DNA from: Nocardia sp. SYP-A9097
GTDB taxonomy: Bacteria > Actinomycetota > Actinomycetes > Mycobacteriales > Mycobacteriaceae
Length of the DNA: 64,000 nucleotides
Assembly: GCF_009649815.1 (NCBI RefSeq)
Contig: NZ_WJIC01000006.1
Location: 248,001-312,000 of the forward strand
Direction of reading: 5' to 3'
Part shown: positions 1-8,304 of the stretch, one piece after another
How the letters are laid out: every line of letters begins with the position of its first letter
Position numbering within the stretch: the stretch's first letter is position 1
Made by a program: the position numbers and the translations under genes
The notes under the pieces: model-generated
Databases searched by the model: none
What the model was told of the DNA's origin: nothing
What the model saw: only the letters and a program-made list of their open reading frames with translations

Positions 1-599
1 TGCTCCAGCTCCAGGATGCGCAGATCCTCACCGACCTTGGCGATGGTGATACCGGTCATCTCGATCAGCTCACCGGTCGGCTGATGGCCCTTGTACTCGC
101 CGGTGTACCGGCCCCAATGCCGCCACTTGAAGGTGACGGTCGGCGGCCCGGCCAGTACCTCGAGGACCTCCCAGAAGAATCCGCCGGGGAACGCGGTGTG
201 GAAGATGTCGTGCGAGGACTCGAAGGTCTCCCCACCCGGGTAATACGGGTTCTCGCCGATCAGGATGTTGTACGACCCGACCCTGGCGAACTCCTCGGCA
301 TCCTGCCATTCGCCGCCATTGACCCGGCCGCGGTAGTGCTCGGCCACCAGGGATACCCACTTGGCCGGATCCTTCTTGTGCGAGACCTCCATCTCGAAGA
401 CCTTCACCAGCTCTTCGACAATGTGCTCCAGCGAATCCGGCGCGTGCCGGGTGGTGCGTTCGGCGGGCATGACGGTGGCGCTGAGGTGGTAGTCGGGGGC
501 TTCCTCGCGCCAGTCTTCCGGTGCGGCAGAGGCGATTACGGCATCGCGACCCTGCAGGTGCAGCGGTGTTTCGACGATTTCTGTTGCCTGGTCGGTCAT
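1..599 (-). CDS. SnoaL-like polyketide cyclase/ester cyclase family protein (3' end outside window)
   Basis: An open frame runs from the ATG at 599 to the window edge without a stop, giving at least 199 residues, so the C-terminus is missing. The start has a GAGG ribosome site about 7 nt upstream. The protein begins MTDQATEIVETPLHLQG; a hydrophilic N-terminal third is followed by an alpha+beta segment with EHYRGRVNGGEW, FHTAFPGGFFWEV and a C-terminal EMTGITIAKVGEDL stretch typical of SnoaL-like folds. In that family the C-terminal strand is usually followed by a short tail, so little is probably lost. The substrate cannot be predicted. It is divergent from the exporter gene at 773 and may share its regulatory region. 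Family assignment is from motif resemblance only. Confidence 0.65.
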   Translation of the reverse strand, partial: MTDQATEIVETPLHLQGRDAVIASAAPEDWREEAPDYHLSATVMPAERTTRHAPDSLEHIVEELVKVFEMEVSHKKDPAKWVSLVAEHYRGRVNGGEWQDAEEFARVGSYNILIGENPYYPGGETFESSHDIFHTAFPGGFFWEVLEVLAGPPTVTFKWRHWGRYTGEYKGHQPTGELIEMTGITIAKVGEDLRILELE

Positions 600-716
600 T
601 TCGAGCCTCATATCTCCAGACCCGTTGCGGGATCCGGGAATTCAAAAACTAACCGGATGAAGCTAACAGTCCACCGGGCTGCTGTCGCGACATGACATGG
701 CAAGCATTGACAGTGT

Positions 717-759
717 CTAGCAAATGAGAGACGCTTTCATTATCTAGTTGGAATCAACT
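717..759. promoter_or_regulatory. Candidate TetR operators upstream of the MFS exporter
   Basis: Two inverted repeats sit side by side in the divergent promoter region. The first has 11-nt arms CTAGCAAATGA (717-727) and TCATTATCTAG (737-747), 9 of 11 positions complementary, spaced by 9 nt. The second is AGTTG-GAAT-CAACT (746-759), perfect. Both lie just upstream of the exporter start at 773. The regulator gene that overlaps the exporter (2277-2894) is a TetR protein, so autoregulation through these sites is a reasonable inference. Confidence 0.5.
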
Positions 760-772
760 GATTGGAACTGTC

Positions 773-2287
773 ATGAAAGAGCCAGGAGTGCGCCGCTGGC
801 TGGCCCTGGGCGCCCTCGCGGTCGCCATGCTGACCATCGGCCTCGACGTCACCGTGCTGACCGTCGCGCTACCCACCCTCGCCGTCGACCTGCACGCGAA
901 CACCTCCACGCTGCAGTGGTTCAGCGGCGCCTACACCCTCGCCCTGGCCGCCTTCATGCTCCCCGCGGGCGCCCTCGGCGACCGCTACGGCCGCAAGAAG
1001 TTCCTGCTCGCGGCTCTACTGCTATTCGGTGGCGCCGCTGTGGCCGGGGCTTTCGCCGCCACCTCCGGGCAACTCATCGCGGCCCGCGTGGTGCTCGGCA
1101 TCGGCGCGGCGGCCATGATGCCGCTGTCCATGGCGGTCCTGCCCGGCCTCTTCCCCGACCCCCAGGAACGCCAGCGCGCCCTCACCGTCTGGATCGCCTC
1201 CAGTGCCATCGGCATGCCGCTCGGACCCATCGTCGGCGGCTGGCTGCTGCAACACTTCTGGTGGGGCTCGGCCTTCCTGCTCAATGTGCCACTGGTCATC
1301 GTCGGCGCAATCGCCGTGGCCTTGCTGGTGCCCGAGTCCCGCAGCGAACACCCCTTCCGCATCGACCTGCCCGGCGTGGTGCTGTCCGCGGCCGGAATGC
1401 TCGGCCTCACATACGGATTCATTCGCTGCGGCGAACAGGGCTGGGGCGACGGCCTCGCCTGGGCCGCCATCGGCGCCGGCGTGCTGGCCTTCGCCGCGCT
1501 GCTGCTGCAACAGCGGCGCACCGAACACCCGCTGGTGGATCTCGGACTCTTCCGCGCACCCGGATTCCGTTGGGGCACCATCTATATGATCCTGGTCAAC
1601 TTCGCCATGTTCGGCCTGTTCTTCACCATGCCGCAGTACTTCCAAGCGGTGCTCGGCGCGGATGCCTTCGGCAGTGGACTGCGCCTGCTGCCGCTCATCG
1701 GCGGACTCGCGGTCGGCGCGCGCGTCTCGGAGAGACTCGTCCACGCCCTCGGCAAGCGGACCGTGCTCACCGTCGGATTCGCGCTGCTGGCAATCGGTCT
1801 CGGCCTGGGCGCGATGATCACCCTGGACAGCGGATACGGCTTCGCCGCCGCCGCGATCACCCTGCTCGGCGTCGGTATGGGATTCGTCATGCCCAATGCC
1901 ATGGGCCTGGCCATGGACGACCTGCCCGCCGAACGCGCGGGCTCCGGATCGGCGCTACTGCAGGCGCTGCGCCAGGCCGCGGGCACCGTCGGCGTCGCCA
2001 TCCTGGGCACCATCCTGTCCACCCAATACCGTTCCAGCCTGGGCGATTTGAACCACGAACCGATCTCCGACGGCGTCAATGCCGGCGTCGGCGTGGCCAA
2101 GCAACTCGGCAATCCGGACATCCTCGTCCATGTGCAGTCCGCCTTCGTGGACGGCATGAGCGTCATGCTCTGGGTCTGCGCGGCCATCTGCGCCGTCGCC
2201 ACCGCGCTCGCCGCGATCCTCACCCGTGAGGCGGTGGTGCGGGCGGAGCCCGAGTCCGATGCTGCACAATCGGTTCATGCCGGCTGA
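773..2287 (+). CDS. DHA2-type MFS drug exporter (EmrB/QacA-like)
   Basis: A 504-residue integral membrane protein, the usual length for 14-helix DHA2 transporters, which export drugs or dyes using the proton gradient. The N-terminal motif LDVTVLTVALPTL (from residue 24) and the loop motif GALGDRYGRKK (66-76) between helices 2 and 3 are diagnostic. Repeated hydrophobic segments continue to about residue 490. The ATG at 773 is chosen because MKEPGVRRWLALG leads directly into helix 1. The 3' end overlaps the following TetR gene by 11 nt, so the pair is co-transcribed and the TetR probably represses the exporter. The substrate is unknown. Confidence 0.9.
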   Translation: MKEPGVRRWLALGALAVAMLTIGLDVTVLTVALPTLAVDLHANTSTLQWFSGAYTLALAAFMLPAGALGDRYGRKKFLLAALLLFGGAAVAGAFAATSGQLIAARVVLGIGAAAMMPLSMAVLPGLFPDPQERQRALTVWIASSAIGMPLGPIVGGWLLQHFWWGSAFLLNVPLVIVGAIAVALLVPESRSEHPFRIDLPGVVLSAAGMLGLTYGFIRCGEQGWGDGLAWAAIGAGVLAFAALLLQQRRTEHPLVDLGLFRAPGFRWGTIYMILVNFAMFGLFFTMPQYFQAVLGADAFGSGLRLLPLIGGLAVGARVSERLVHALGKRTVLTVGFALLAIGLGLGAMITLDSGYGFAAAAITLLGVGMGFVMPNAMGLAMDDLPAERAGSGSALLQALRQAAGTVGVAILGTILSTQYRSSLGDLNHEPISDGVNAGVGVAKQLGNPDILVHVQSAFVDGMSVMLWVCAAICAVATALAAILTREAVVRAEPESDAAQSVHAG

Positions 2288-2894
2288 GTCCACCCACGCA
2301 GTGATTTCCGAAGAACCCGCAGGACGGCCCCGGCCGAACCTGCGGGAACGGAAGAAGGAACGCACTCGGCGCACCATTCGCACCGAGGCGTTCCGCCTTT
2401 TCCGGGAACAGGGCTACACCGAGACCACCATCGAGCAGATCGCCGAGGCCGCCGACGTCTCGCCGAGCACGTTCTTCCGGTACTTCCCCTCCAAAGAGGA
2501 GCTGGTGCTCGCCGACGACCTGGACCCGGTAATGATCCAGGCCATCGACCGCCAACCCGTGGACAAGCCGATCCTGGCCGCCATTCGCGATGCCACCATC
2601 GAAGCCTTCGCCGAAATCGACCCGGAGACTTTCGAATTCGAGAAGGAACGGGTGGCGCTGGTCTACTCGGTGCCCGAGTTGCGCGGCGCCGTGACCCGCG
2701 AATTCGAACGCAATATCGCCCTCATGTCCGGCATCGTCGCACGCCGATTGGACCGCGACGAACAGGATTTCGAGGTGCGGGCACTCGTCGGCGCGCTCAC
2801 CGGAGCCATGTTCGCGCTCATCGGACGTGAGCCGTTCAGCCAGGAACAGATCGTCCGGGTCGTCACCTTCCTGGAATCCGGTATGCGGATCTAG
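2277..2894 (+). CDS. TetR-family transcriptional regulator
   Basis: 205 residues from the ATG at 2277, which lies inside the end of the exporter gene; an in-frame upstream start exists at 2226 but would extend into that gene. The N-terminal helix-turn-helix (IEQIAEAADVSPSTFFRYF, then SKEELV) is a textbook TetR DNA-binding domain. The C-terminal ligand-binding half is helical and not assignable to a ligand. Overlap with the exporter implies it senses the exported compound or a related one. Its TAG stop and the TAG stop of the convergent hydroxylase gene share one CTAG tetranucleotide at 2891-2894. Confidence 0.88.
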   Translation: MPAESTHAVISEEPAGRPRPNLRERKKERTRRTIRTEAFRLFREQGYTETTIEQIAEAADVSPSTFFRYFPSKEELVLADDLDPVMIQAIDRQPVDKPILAAIRDATIEAFAEIDPETFEFEKERVALVYSVPELRGAVTREFERNIALMSGIVARRLDRDEQDFEVRALVGALTGAMFALIGREPFSQEQIVRVVTFLESGMRI

Positions 2895-3778
2895 ACCGGT
2901 TGCCCGGTCAGCTCCGCCACCACCTCGTCATCCACGGTGGCGAAGAAATCGCCCACCACATCCTCGATCTCGGCGATGGACTCCGCGCAGTACAGGATCG
3001 GCTGATAGCGCGTGATGTCGTAGACGGCGGTACCCATCTCCCGAATATCCAACGGCCGTAAGCGCGCCTCGCGGAACTCCTCGATCTCTCCGAACGAGGA
3101 GAGCAAACCCGCTCCGTAGCAACGGATTTCACCCTGCTCGCGCACCACGCCGAACTCCATCGAGAACCAGAACACATCGGCCAGGAACTTCAGCGCCCGA
3201 TCGGTGGTGAGCCGATCGACCGCCGCGCCGACCGTCTCGTAGATGGCGGCGAAGCGCGGACTCGCCAATTGATTGGCATGGCCCAGGATTTCGTGCACCG
3301 CATCCGGTTCCGGGGTGTACAGCGGGGCCGAATGATGGCGAATGTACTGGGTGGAGTGGAAGATTCGCTCCGCGAAGGAACCGAAGAACTCGCGCAGCGG
3401 CACCAAACCGGCGGCCGGGGCGTAGCGGAAACCGGTGAGCGGGAACAACTTCGAGGTCACCTCGTCGAGCTGTGGAATATGATCGGCCGGCAGATTCAGC
3501 CGCTCCGCCGCGGCAATGACCTCCGCACTCGCGTATTGCTCTCGCTTGCGCGCCAATTCGACGGAGACGATCCGCCACACCCGCTGCTCTTCCTCGGTGT
3601 AATCGATCCGCGGAACCGGCGTGCCCGGCCGGTAATCCAGTGCCAGCGCGGCAATCGCATTGCGTCGCGCCCGATACTCCGGATCGTGCACACCGGGATG
3701 CTCGTCGCTCAGGTGCACCACCACATCGCCGTCGGCACCCTGGGTGACCGGCGAGTACAGCTGAGCCTCGGTGAACAT
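2891..3778 (-). CDS. phhA: Phenylalanine 4-monooxygenase-like aromatic amino acid hydroxylase
   Basis: 295 residues, the size of bacterial single-domain pterin-dependent hydroxylases, which convert phenylalanine to tyrosine with tetrahydrobiopterin, O2 and ferrous iron. The iron ligands are visible: HEILGH gives His162 and His167, and Glu208 lies in WFSMEFG, about 41 residues on as in the family. PLTGFRYAPAAGLVPLREFF matches the pterin-binding region. The start at 3778 has a GAGG motif just upstream; the open frame continues further upstream but with no family similarity. Convergent with the TetR gene. Tryptophan hydroxylase activity cannot be excluded from sequence. Confidence 0.85.
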   Translation of the reverse strand: MFTEAQLYSPVTQGADGDVVVHLSDEHPGVHDPEYRARRNAIAALALDYRPGTPVPRIDYTEEEQRVWRIVSVELARKREQYASAEVIAAAERLNLPADHIPQLDEVTSKLFPLTGFRYAPAAGLVPLREFFGSFAERIFHSTQYIRHHSAPLYTPEPDAVHEILGHANQLASPRFAAIYETVGAAVDRLTTDRALKFLADVFWFSMEFGVVREQGEIRCYGAGLLSSFGEIEEFREARLRPLDIREMGTAVYDITRYQPILYCAESIAEIEDVVGDFFATVDDEVVAELTGQPV

Positions 3779-3954
3779 ACCTCGATGCAAGCACCCCCCC
3801 TGTGATCCAGACAACAAACGCCCGCCCAACTGAGCAGATTGCCAAGCTGAGCGGGCCTCGAGTGGTCTGTGACGGTGCGCGGCTCCCGGGCGGCTGAGCA
3901 GTGCGCGCAGTAGCGGGCGCCCCGGATTCGGCTGCACCACATCCGGATACACGG

Positions 3955-3990
3955 CGAAGGCCGTCCGCATTGCAGTGCGGACGGCCTTCG
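3955..3990 (-). terminator. Perfect 15-bp hairpin, terminator of the gene at 4009-4464
   Basis: CGAAGGCCGTCCGCA (3955-3969) pairs perfectly with TGCGGACGGCCTTCG (3976-3990) around a 6-nt loop. It begins 19 nt beyond the stop of the minus-strand gene at 4009. There is no strong U-tract on either side, as is common in actinobacteria. The rest of the intergenic region 3779-3954 shows no convincing gene. Confidence 0.75.
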
Positions 3991-4008
3991 GGGTTATGGG
4001 TGGAGCGC

Positions 4009-4464
4009 TCAGCGCGGGGCGTTGGCCGGGTCGATCAGGGTCGGGGTGCGGCCCTCGCGGTTGGCCTGGCGGGCATCCTCGACGAATTCGCGGCTGAACA
4101 GCGCCGACAGGATGGCGATACCGCCACGGTGGATACGGAATTCGCCGCTCTTGACCGCGCCGGTCAGGCGGATGACGCGACCGGCGGCACCGGCCTGCCG
4201 GGTGAAGTCCTTGACCCGGCCGCGACCGGTCCACTCCAGCTCGGACTGGTCGATGACCGCGTCGTCCGGAACCAGCAGCTTGACCATGGCGTGATCGAGA
4301 TCGGCGTGCACCACGATGTCGTCGTCACCGTCGATGAGCGGCGAGCGCAGATCGATGACGACGCTGCCGTAGCGGGCCTTGACCTCGGAGTGCTTCTCGG
4401 CGGTCCAGTCGCCGAGGCGCTTGGTGGTGCCGTGGTCGGTGTGGATGCGGGTGGTGGTGTTCAT
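4009..4464 (-). CDS. Conserved small protein of unknown function, divergent from padR
   Basis: 151 residues from the ATG at 4464, preceded by AAAGG at a good distance. It is soluble, with no signal peptide or membrane segment. The core alternates short strands (SVVIDLRSPL, DIVVHADLDHAMVKLLVPDD, VIRLTGAVKSGEFRIHRGG), resembling the all-beta C-terminal domain seen in DUF1707 and YvqF-like envelope stress proteins; that is a resemblance, not an identification. It ends with a conserved-looking helical tail. It is divergent from the PadR regulator with operator-like repeats between them, so it is probably a PadR target. Confidence 0.7.
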   Translation of the reverse strand: MNTTTRIHTDHGTTKRLGDWTAEKHSEVKARYGSVVIDLRSPLIDGDDDIVVHADLDHAMVKLLVPDDAVIDQSELEWTGRGRVKDFTRQAGAAGRVIRLTGAVKSGEFRIHRGGIAILSALFSREFVEDARQANREGRTPTLIDPANAPR

Positions 4465-4527
4465 GATCTGTGCCTTTCGAGCTGGTGGAGCGGGTCGGGT
4501 TCGCCTGCTCCTCAATAGTGGCATATG

Positions 4528-4566
4528 AACTAGTGTCTGTGCAACTAGTAATTGGAAATCTAGTTG
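4528..4566. promoter_or_regulatory. Candidate PadR operator cluster
   Basis: A perfect inverted repeat CAACTAG (4542-4548) / CTAGTTG (4560-4566) with 11-nt spacing is joined by a third half-site AACTAG at 4528-4533, 15 nt from the second. The cluster overlaps the likely -35 region of padR and lies upstream of the divergent gene at 4464, which suits a regulator that controls itself and its neighbour. Confidence 0.6.
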
Positions 4567-4578
4567 TCCGGAACCCAG

Positions 4579-4584
4579 TAAGAT
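4579..4584 (+). promoter_or_regulatory. -10 element of leaderless padR promoter
   Basis: TAAGAT ends 6 nt before the ATG at 4591, so transcription should begin at or next to the start codon. No ribosome-binding site is present. Confidence 0.6.
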
Positions 4585-4590
4585 GAGGGC

Positions 4591-5196
4591 ATGACAGCAT
4601 CGCCGCAGTTCAAACGCTCGCCCCTGGCGATGGCGCTGCTCGGCATCCTGCACATGGAGCCGATGCACCCCTACGCCATCCAGCGCCGCATAAAGGAGTG
4701 GGGCAAGGACAAGGTGGTGAATGTGGGGCAGCGGGCCGCGCTGTACAAGACCATCGCGCGACTACAGGAGGCCGGGCTGGTGGCGGTGCGCGAAACCGGA
4801 CGCGATCAGCAGTACCCGGAGCGCACCGTCTACGAGATCACCGACACCGGCCGCACGGCCTTCCGGACCTGGCTCACCGAAATGGTCGCGCAACCGCGCA
4901 ATGAATTCCCCGAATTCCCTGCGGCACTGTCGTTTCTGATGCTGCTCGGCCCGGACCAGGCCAAGGCCGAACTCGAACGGCGAGCGGAGGCCATCCGCGA
5001 ACGCATCGCCGAAATAGCCTCGGACGCAGCGCAATCCGCGCAGATCGGCCTACCTCGCATAGTCACCCTGGAAGACGAATATCAGCGCGCCGTCGCCGAG
5101 GCCGAACTCCGTTGGCTACAAGGCGTTCTCGCGGATCTCGAGGCGGGCACCTTCACCTGGTCCTGGGAGTCCCTGGCGGCCTTCGCGGGCAACTGA
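4591..5196 (+). CDS. PadR-family transcriptional regulator
   Basis: 201 residues. The N-terminal winged helix (LAMALLGILHMEPMHPYAIQ, then YKTIARLQEAGLV and RTVYEITDTGRTAFRTWL) is the PadR domain. The C-terminal half is a helical dimerisation region with ERRAEAIRERIAEI and a final EAELRWLQGVLADLEAG. PadR proteins typically repress a linked gene and respond to small aromatic or drug ligands; the ligand here is unknown. It is divergent from the gene at 4009-4464, with half-sites CAACTAG between them. It ends just before a strong hairpin. Confidence 0.9.
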   Translation: MTASPQFKRSPLAMALLGILHMEPMHPYAIQRRIKEWGKDKVVNVGQRAALYKTIARLQEAGLVAVRETGRDQQYPERTVYEITDTGRTAFRTWLTEMVAQPRNEFPEFPAALSFLMLLGPDQAKAELERRAEAIRERIAEIASDAAQSAQIGLPRIVTLEDEYQRAVAEAELRWLQGVLADLEAGTFTWSWESLAAFAGN

Positions 5197-5212
5197 TCCG
5201 GACATGAAAAAA

Positions 5213-5242
5213 GGCCGCCCGCATCGAAAGATGCGGGCGGCC
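5213..5242. terminator. Bidirectional hairpin between padR and sdhB
   Basis: GGCCGCCCGCATC and GATGCGGGCGGCC form a perfect 13-bp stem around a GAAA tetraloop. An A-run (5206-5212) precedes it, so it provides a U-tract for minus-strand transcripts. It can end both padR and the convergent sdh operon. Confidence 0.85.
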
Positions 5243-5304
5243 TTAGGGTTTGGCGGCCCGGGGTTTCAGGGGTCTACCCCTGAGGGCCCCGGGAGTGGGA
5301 CTTC

Positions 5305-6078
5305 CTAGCGTGCGAACAGCAGGGCGCGCTTGACTTCCTGGATCGCCTTGGTGACCTCGATGCCACGGGGGCACGCGTCGGTGCAGTTGAAGGTGGTGCG
5401 GCAACGCCACACGCCCTCAACGTCATTCAGGATGTCCAGGCGCTCACGCGCGGCCTCGTCACGGCTGTCGAAGATGAAGCGGTGCGCGTTCACGATCGCG
5501 GCCGGGCCGAAGTAGCTACCGTCACTCCAGTACACGGGGCAGGAGGTGGTGCAGCAGGCGCACAGGATGCACTTGGTGGTGTCATCGAAGCGCGCGCGGT
5601 CGTGCTGGGACTGAATGCGCTCACGGGTCGGCTCGTTACCGGTTGTGATCAGGTACGGCTTCACCGCCTTGAACGCGTCGAAGAACGGCTCCATGTCCAC
5701 GACGAGGTCCTTCTCCACGGGCAGGCCGCGGATCGGTTCGACGGTCATGGTGAGGTCTTTGCCGCTCTTGGGCAGCATGTCCTTCATGAGGACCTTGCAG
5801 GCCAGCCGGTTCACACCGTTGATGCGCATGGCATCGGAACCGCAGACGCCGTGGGCGCAGGAGCGGCGGAAGGTGAGCGTGCCGTCCAGGTAGGACTTGA
5901 TGTAGAGCAGCACGTTCAGGAACCGGTCGGTCGGCAGCACCGGGACGCGGAACTCTTCCCAGTGGTTACCGAGATTGTTCTCGGGGTTGAAGCGCGCGAT
6001 CTTGACCGTGATCATGGTCGAGCCGTTGGGCACGGGCGCAGGCTTCTGGGGAGCCGCCTTGTCGAGTGTGGCAGTCAT
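5305..6078 (-). CDS. sdhB: Succinate dehydrogenase iron-sulfur subunit
   Basis: 257 residues. It carries electrons from the SdhA flavin to the membrane quinone site. The [2Fe-2S] cluster motif is CAHGVCGSDAM; the [4Fe-4S] and [3Fe-4S] motifs are CILCACCTTSCPVYW and CRTTFNCTDACPRGIEV. The ATG at 6078 overlaps the sdhA stop by one base (TGATG), indicating translational coupling. It is the last gene of the minus-strand sdhC-D-A-B operon and is followed by the hairpin at 5213-5242. Confidence 0.97.
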   Translation of the reverse strand: MTATLDKAAPQKPAPVPNGSTMITVKIARFNPENNLGNHWEEFRVPVLPTDRFLNVLLYIKSYLDGTLTFRRSCAHGVCGSDAMRINGVNRLACKVLMKDMLPKSGKDLTMTVEPIRGLPVEKDLVVDMEPFFDAFKAVKPYLITTGNEPTRERIQSQHDRARFDDTTKCILCACCTTSCPVYWSDGSYFGPAAIVNAHRFIFDSRDEAARERLDILNDVEGVWRCRTTFNCTDACPRGIEVTKAIQEVKRALLFAR

Positions 6079-7847
6079 CAGTACTTACGCTCCATCGGCT
6101 CGTAACGGGTCTGCACCACCGGCTTGTAGTCGAGACGGATGTCGGAGATGAGCTCCGGGCCCGTCTTGTAGGCCATGGTGTGCCGCATGTAGTTGGTGTC
6201 GTCGCGGTCCGGGTAGTCCTCACGGGCGTGGCCGCCGCGCGATTCCTTACGGTTCAGCGCACCCACCACGGTGACCTCGGCCAGCTCCAGCAGGAAGCCG
6301 AGCTCGACGGCCTCGAGCAGGTCGCTGTTGTAGCGCATGCCCTTGTCCTGCACGGTGATCCGGGTGTAGCGGTCCTTGAAGCCGTGGATGTCGGTGAGGA
6401 CCTGCTTGAGGGTGTCCTCGGTGCGGAACACGCCCGCGTTGGCATCCATGGTGGCCTGGAGTTCGGTGCGGATATCCGCAACGCGCTCGTTGCCGTGATC
6501 GGACAGGATCAGCGCCAGCCAGTCCTGCACCATCTGCGCCGGGTTCTCCGGCATCTCGACGAATTCGCTGCGCTGGGCGTACTCGGCGGCGGCGATACCG
6601 GCGCGCCGGCCGAACACGTTGATGTCCAGCAGCGAGTTGGTGCCGAGACGGTTGGAGCCGTGCACCGAGACGCACGCGCACTCACCGGCGGCGTACAGGC
6701 CGGGGACCACATCGGTGTTGTTGCGCAGCACTTCACCGCGGATGCGGGTCGGGATGCCGCCCATGACGTAGTGACACGTCGGCATGACCGGCACCGGCTC
6801 CTTGACCGGGTCGACGCCCAGGTAGGTGCGGGCGAACTCGGTGATGTCGGGGAGCTTCTCCTCGAGCACGTCCTCGCCGAGGTGGGTCACGTCGATGAAG
6901 ACGTAATCCTTGTTCGGGCCGCCACCGCGACCCTCGGCCACCTCGAGCACCATCGAACGGGCGACGATGTCACGCGGTGCGAGGTCCTTGATGGTGGGGG
7001 CGTAGCGCTCCATGAATCGTTCGCCCGACGCGTTGCGCAGAATGCCGCCCTCGCCGCGGACCGCCTCGGAGATGAGGATGCCCAGACCCGCGAGACCTGT
7101 CGGATGGAACTGGTGGAACTCCATGTCCTCCAGCGGAAGTCCCTTGCGGAACACGATCGCCATGCCGTCACCGGTGAGGGTGTGGGCATTGGAGGTGGTC
7201 TTGTACATACGACCCGAACCACCGGTGGCGAAGATGATCGACTTCGCGTGGAAGATGTGCAGCTGACCGGTGGCCAGCTCGTACGCCACCACACCGGTCG
7301 CGATCGGGCCGCGCTCGGAGTCGGTCATGACCAGGTCGAGCACGTAGAACTCGTTGTAGAACTCCACGTCGTGCTTGACGCAGTTCTGGTACAGCGTCTG
7401 CAGGATCATGTGACCGGTGCGGTCGGCGGCGTAACAGGCGCGGCGCACGGGGGCCTTGCCGTGGTCACGGGTGTGACCGCCGAAGCGACGCTGGTCGATC
7501 TTGCCCTCGGGGGTCCGGTTGAACGGCAGACCCATCTTCTCGAGGTCCATCACCGCGTCGATGGCCTCCTTGGCCATGATCTCCGCGGCGTCCTGGTCGA
7601 CCAGGTAGTCACCACCCTTGACGGTGTCGAAGGTGTGCCATTCCCAGTTGTCCTCTTCGACATTCGCGAGTGCGGCGCACATGCCGCCCTGCGCCGCGCC
7701 GGTGTGGCTGCGGGTCGGGTAGAGCTTGGTCAGGACAGCGGTGCGGACGCGGGGTCCGGACTCGATCGCCGCGCGCATACCCGCGCCACCGGCTCCGACG
7801 ATCACGACGTCGTAGCGGTGCTCCTGAATCGGACGGGATTCACTCAT
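6078..7847 (-). CDS. sdhA: Succinate dehydrogenase flavoprotein subunit
   Basis: 589 residues, normal for SdhA, which oxidises succinate to fumarate with covalently bound FAD. Seen: the N-terminal FAD site VVIVGAGGAGMRAAIESG, the FAD-attachment region YPTRSHTGAAQGGM containing the histidine, the catalytic segment RTGHMILQTLYQNC, and the C-terminal GECACVSVHGSNRLGTNSLL. Preceded by sdhD with a short gap and fused to sdhB through a one-base overlap. Assigned as Sdh rather than fumarate reductase because of the four-subunit order C-D-A-B and the tuberculosis Rv3316-Rv3319 layout. Confidence 0.97.
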   Translation of the reverse strand: MSESRPIQEHRYDVVIVGAGGAGMRAAIESGPRVRTAVLTKLYPTRSHTGAAQGGMCAALANVEEDNWEWHTFDTVKGGDYLVDQDAAEIMAKEAIDAVMDLEKMGLPFNRTPEGKIDQRRFGGHTRDHGKAPVRRACYAADRTGHMILQTLYQNCVKHDVEFYNEFYVLDLVMTDSERGPIATGVVAYELATGQLHIFHAKSIIFATGGSGRMYKTTSNAHTLTGDGMAIVFRKGLPLEDMEFHQFHPTGLAGLGILISEAVRGEGGILRNASGERFMERYAPTIKDLAPRDIVARSMVLEVAEGRGGGPNKDYVFIDVTHLGEDVLEEKLPDITEFARTYLGVDPVKEPVPVMPTCHYVMGGIPTRIRGEVLRNNTDVVPGLYAAGECACVSVHGSNRLGTNSLLDINVFGRRAGIAAAEYAQRSEFVEMPENPAQMVQDWLALILSDHGNERVADIRTELQATMDANAGVFRTEDTLKQVLTDIHGFKDRYTRITVQDKGMRYNSDLLEAVELGFLLELAEVTVVGALNRKESRGGHAREDYPDRDDTNYMRHTMAYKTGPELISDIRLDYKPVVQTRYEPMERKY

Positions 7848-7862
7848 CGGGGCGGCCTGTTC

Positions 7863-8294
7863 CTAACTGATGTTGGGGTCGAAGGTGAAGATCACGTAGG
7901 TGCCGGTCGCCATGACGAGAATCATGGAGACGACCAGCGCGGTCTTCAGCCAGAAGCGGGTGGAGTCCTTGCGCGCGTAATCGTCGATCACGGTGCGAAG
8001 ACCGTTGCCGCCGTGCAGCTGCGCCAGCCACAGCATGGTCAGGTCCCAGATCTGCCAGAACGGCGAGGCCCAGCGACCGGCGACGAAGGCGAAGTTGAGC
8101 CGGTGCACGCCGCCGTCCAGCATCAGCATGATCGTCATATGGCCGATGACCAGGACGACCAGCAGCAGGCCGGAGAAGCGCATGAACAGCCACGCGTACT
8201 TCTCGAAGTTGTTGCCACCCTGCCGCCGCGGGGCGCGGGGCGCGTCCAGGCTGGCGGGGCGGTCGTAGGACTTACCGAGAACAGGTGCGGTCAT
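7863..8294 (-). CDS. sdhD: Succinate dehydrogenase membrane anchor subunit SdhD
   Basis: 143 residues with three predicted membrane helices (about YAWLFMRFSGLLLVVLVIGH, the LTMLWLAQLHG region, and FWLKTALVVSMILVMATGTY). The first helix region carries RFSGLLLVVLVIGH, with an H that can ligate haem, and HGGNGLRTVIDDYAR is the conserved cytoplasmic loop of actinobacterial SdhD. Together with SdhC it anchors SdhAB and forms the quinone site. It lies between sdhC (10-nt gap) and sdhA (15-nt gap) in the same operon. Confidence 0.93.
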   Translation of the reverse strand: MTAPVLGKSYDRPASLDAPRAPRRQGGNNFEKYAWLFMRFSGLLLVVLVIGHMTIMLMLDGGVHRLNFAFVAGRWASPFWQIWDLTMLWLAQLHGGNGLRTVIDDYARKDSTRFWLKTALVVSMILVMATGTYVIFTFDPNIS

Positions 8295-8304
8295 GGTCAG
8301 TGGC

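Noticed and set aside
748..2229. A second long plus-strand frame inside the MFS exporter gene
   Set aside because: It is a frame-shifted reading of the exporter, very rich in Arg, His and Pro, with no membrane helices.
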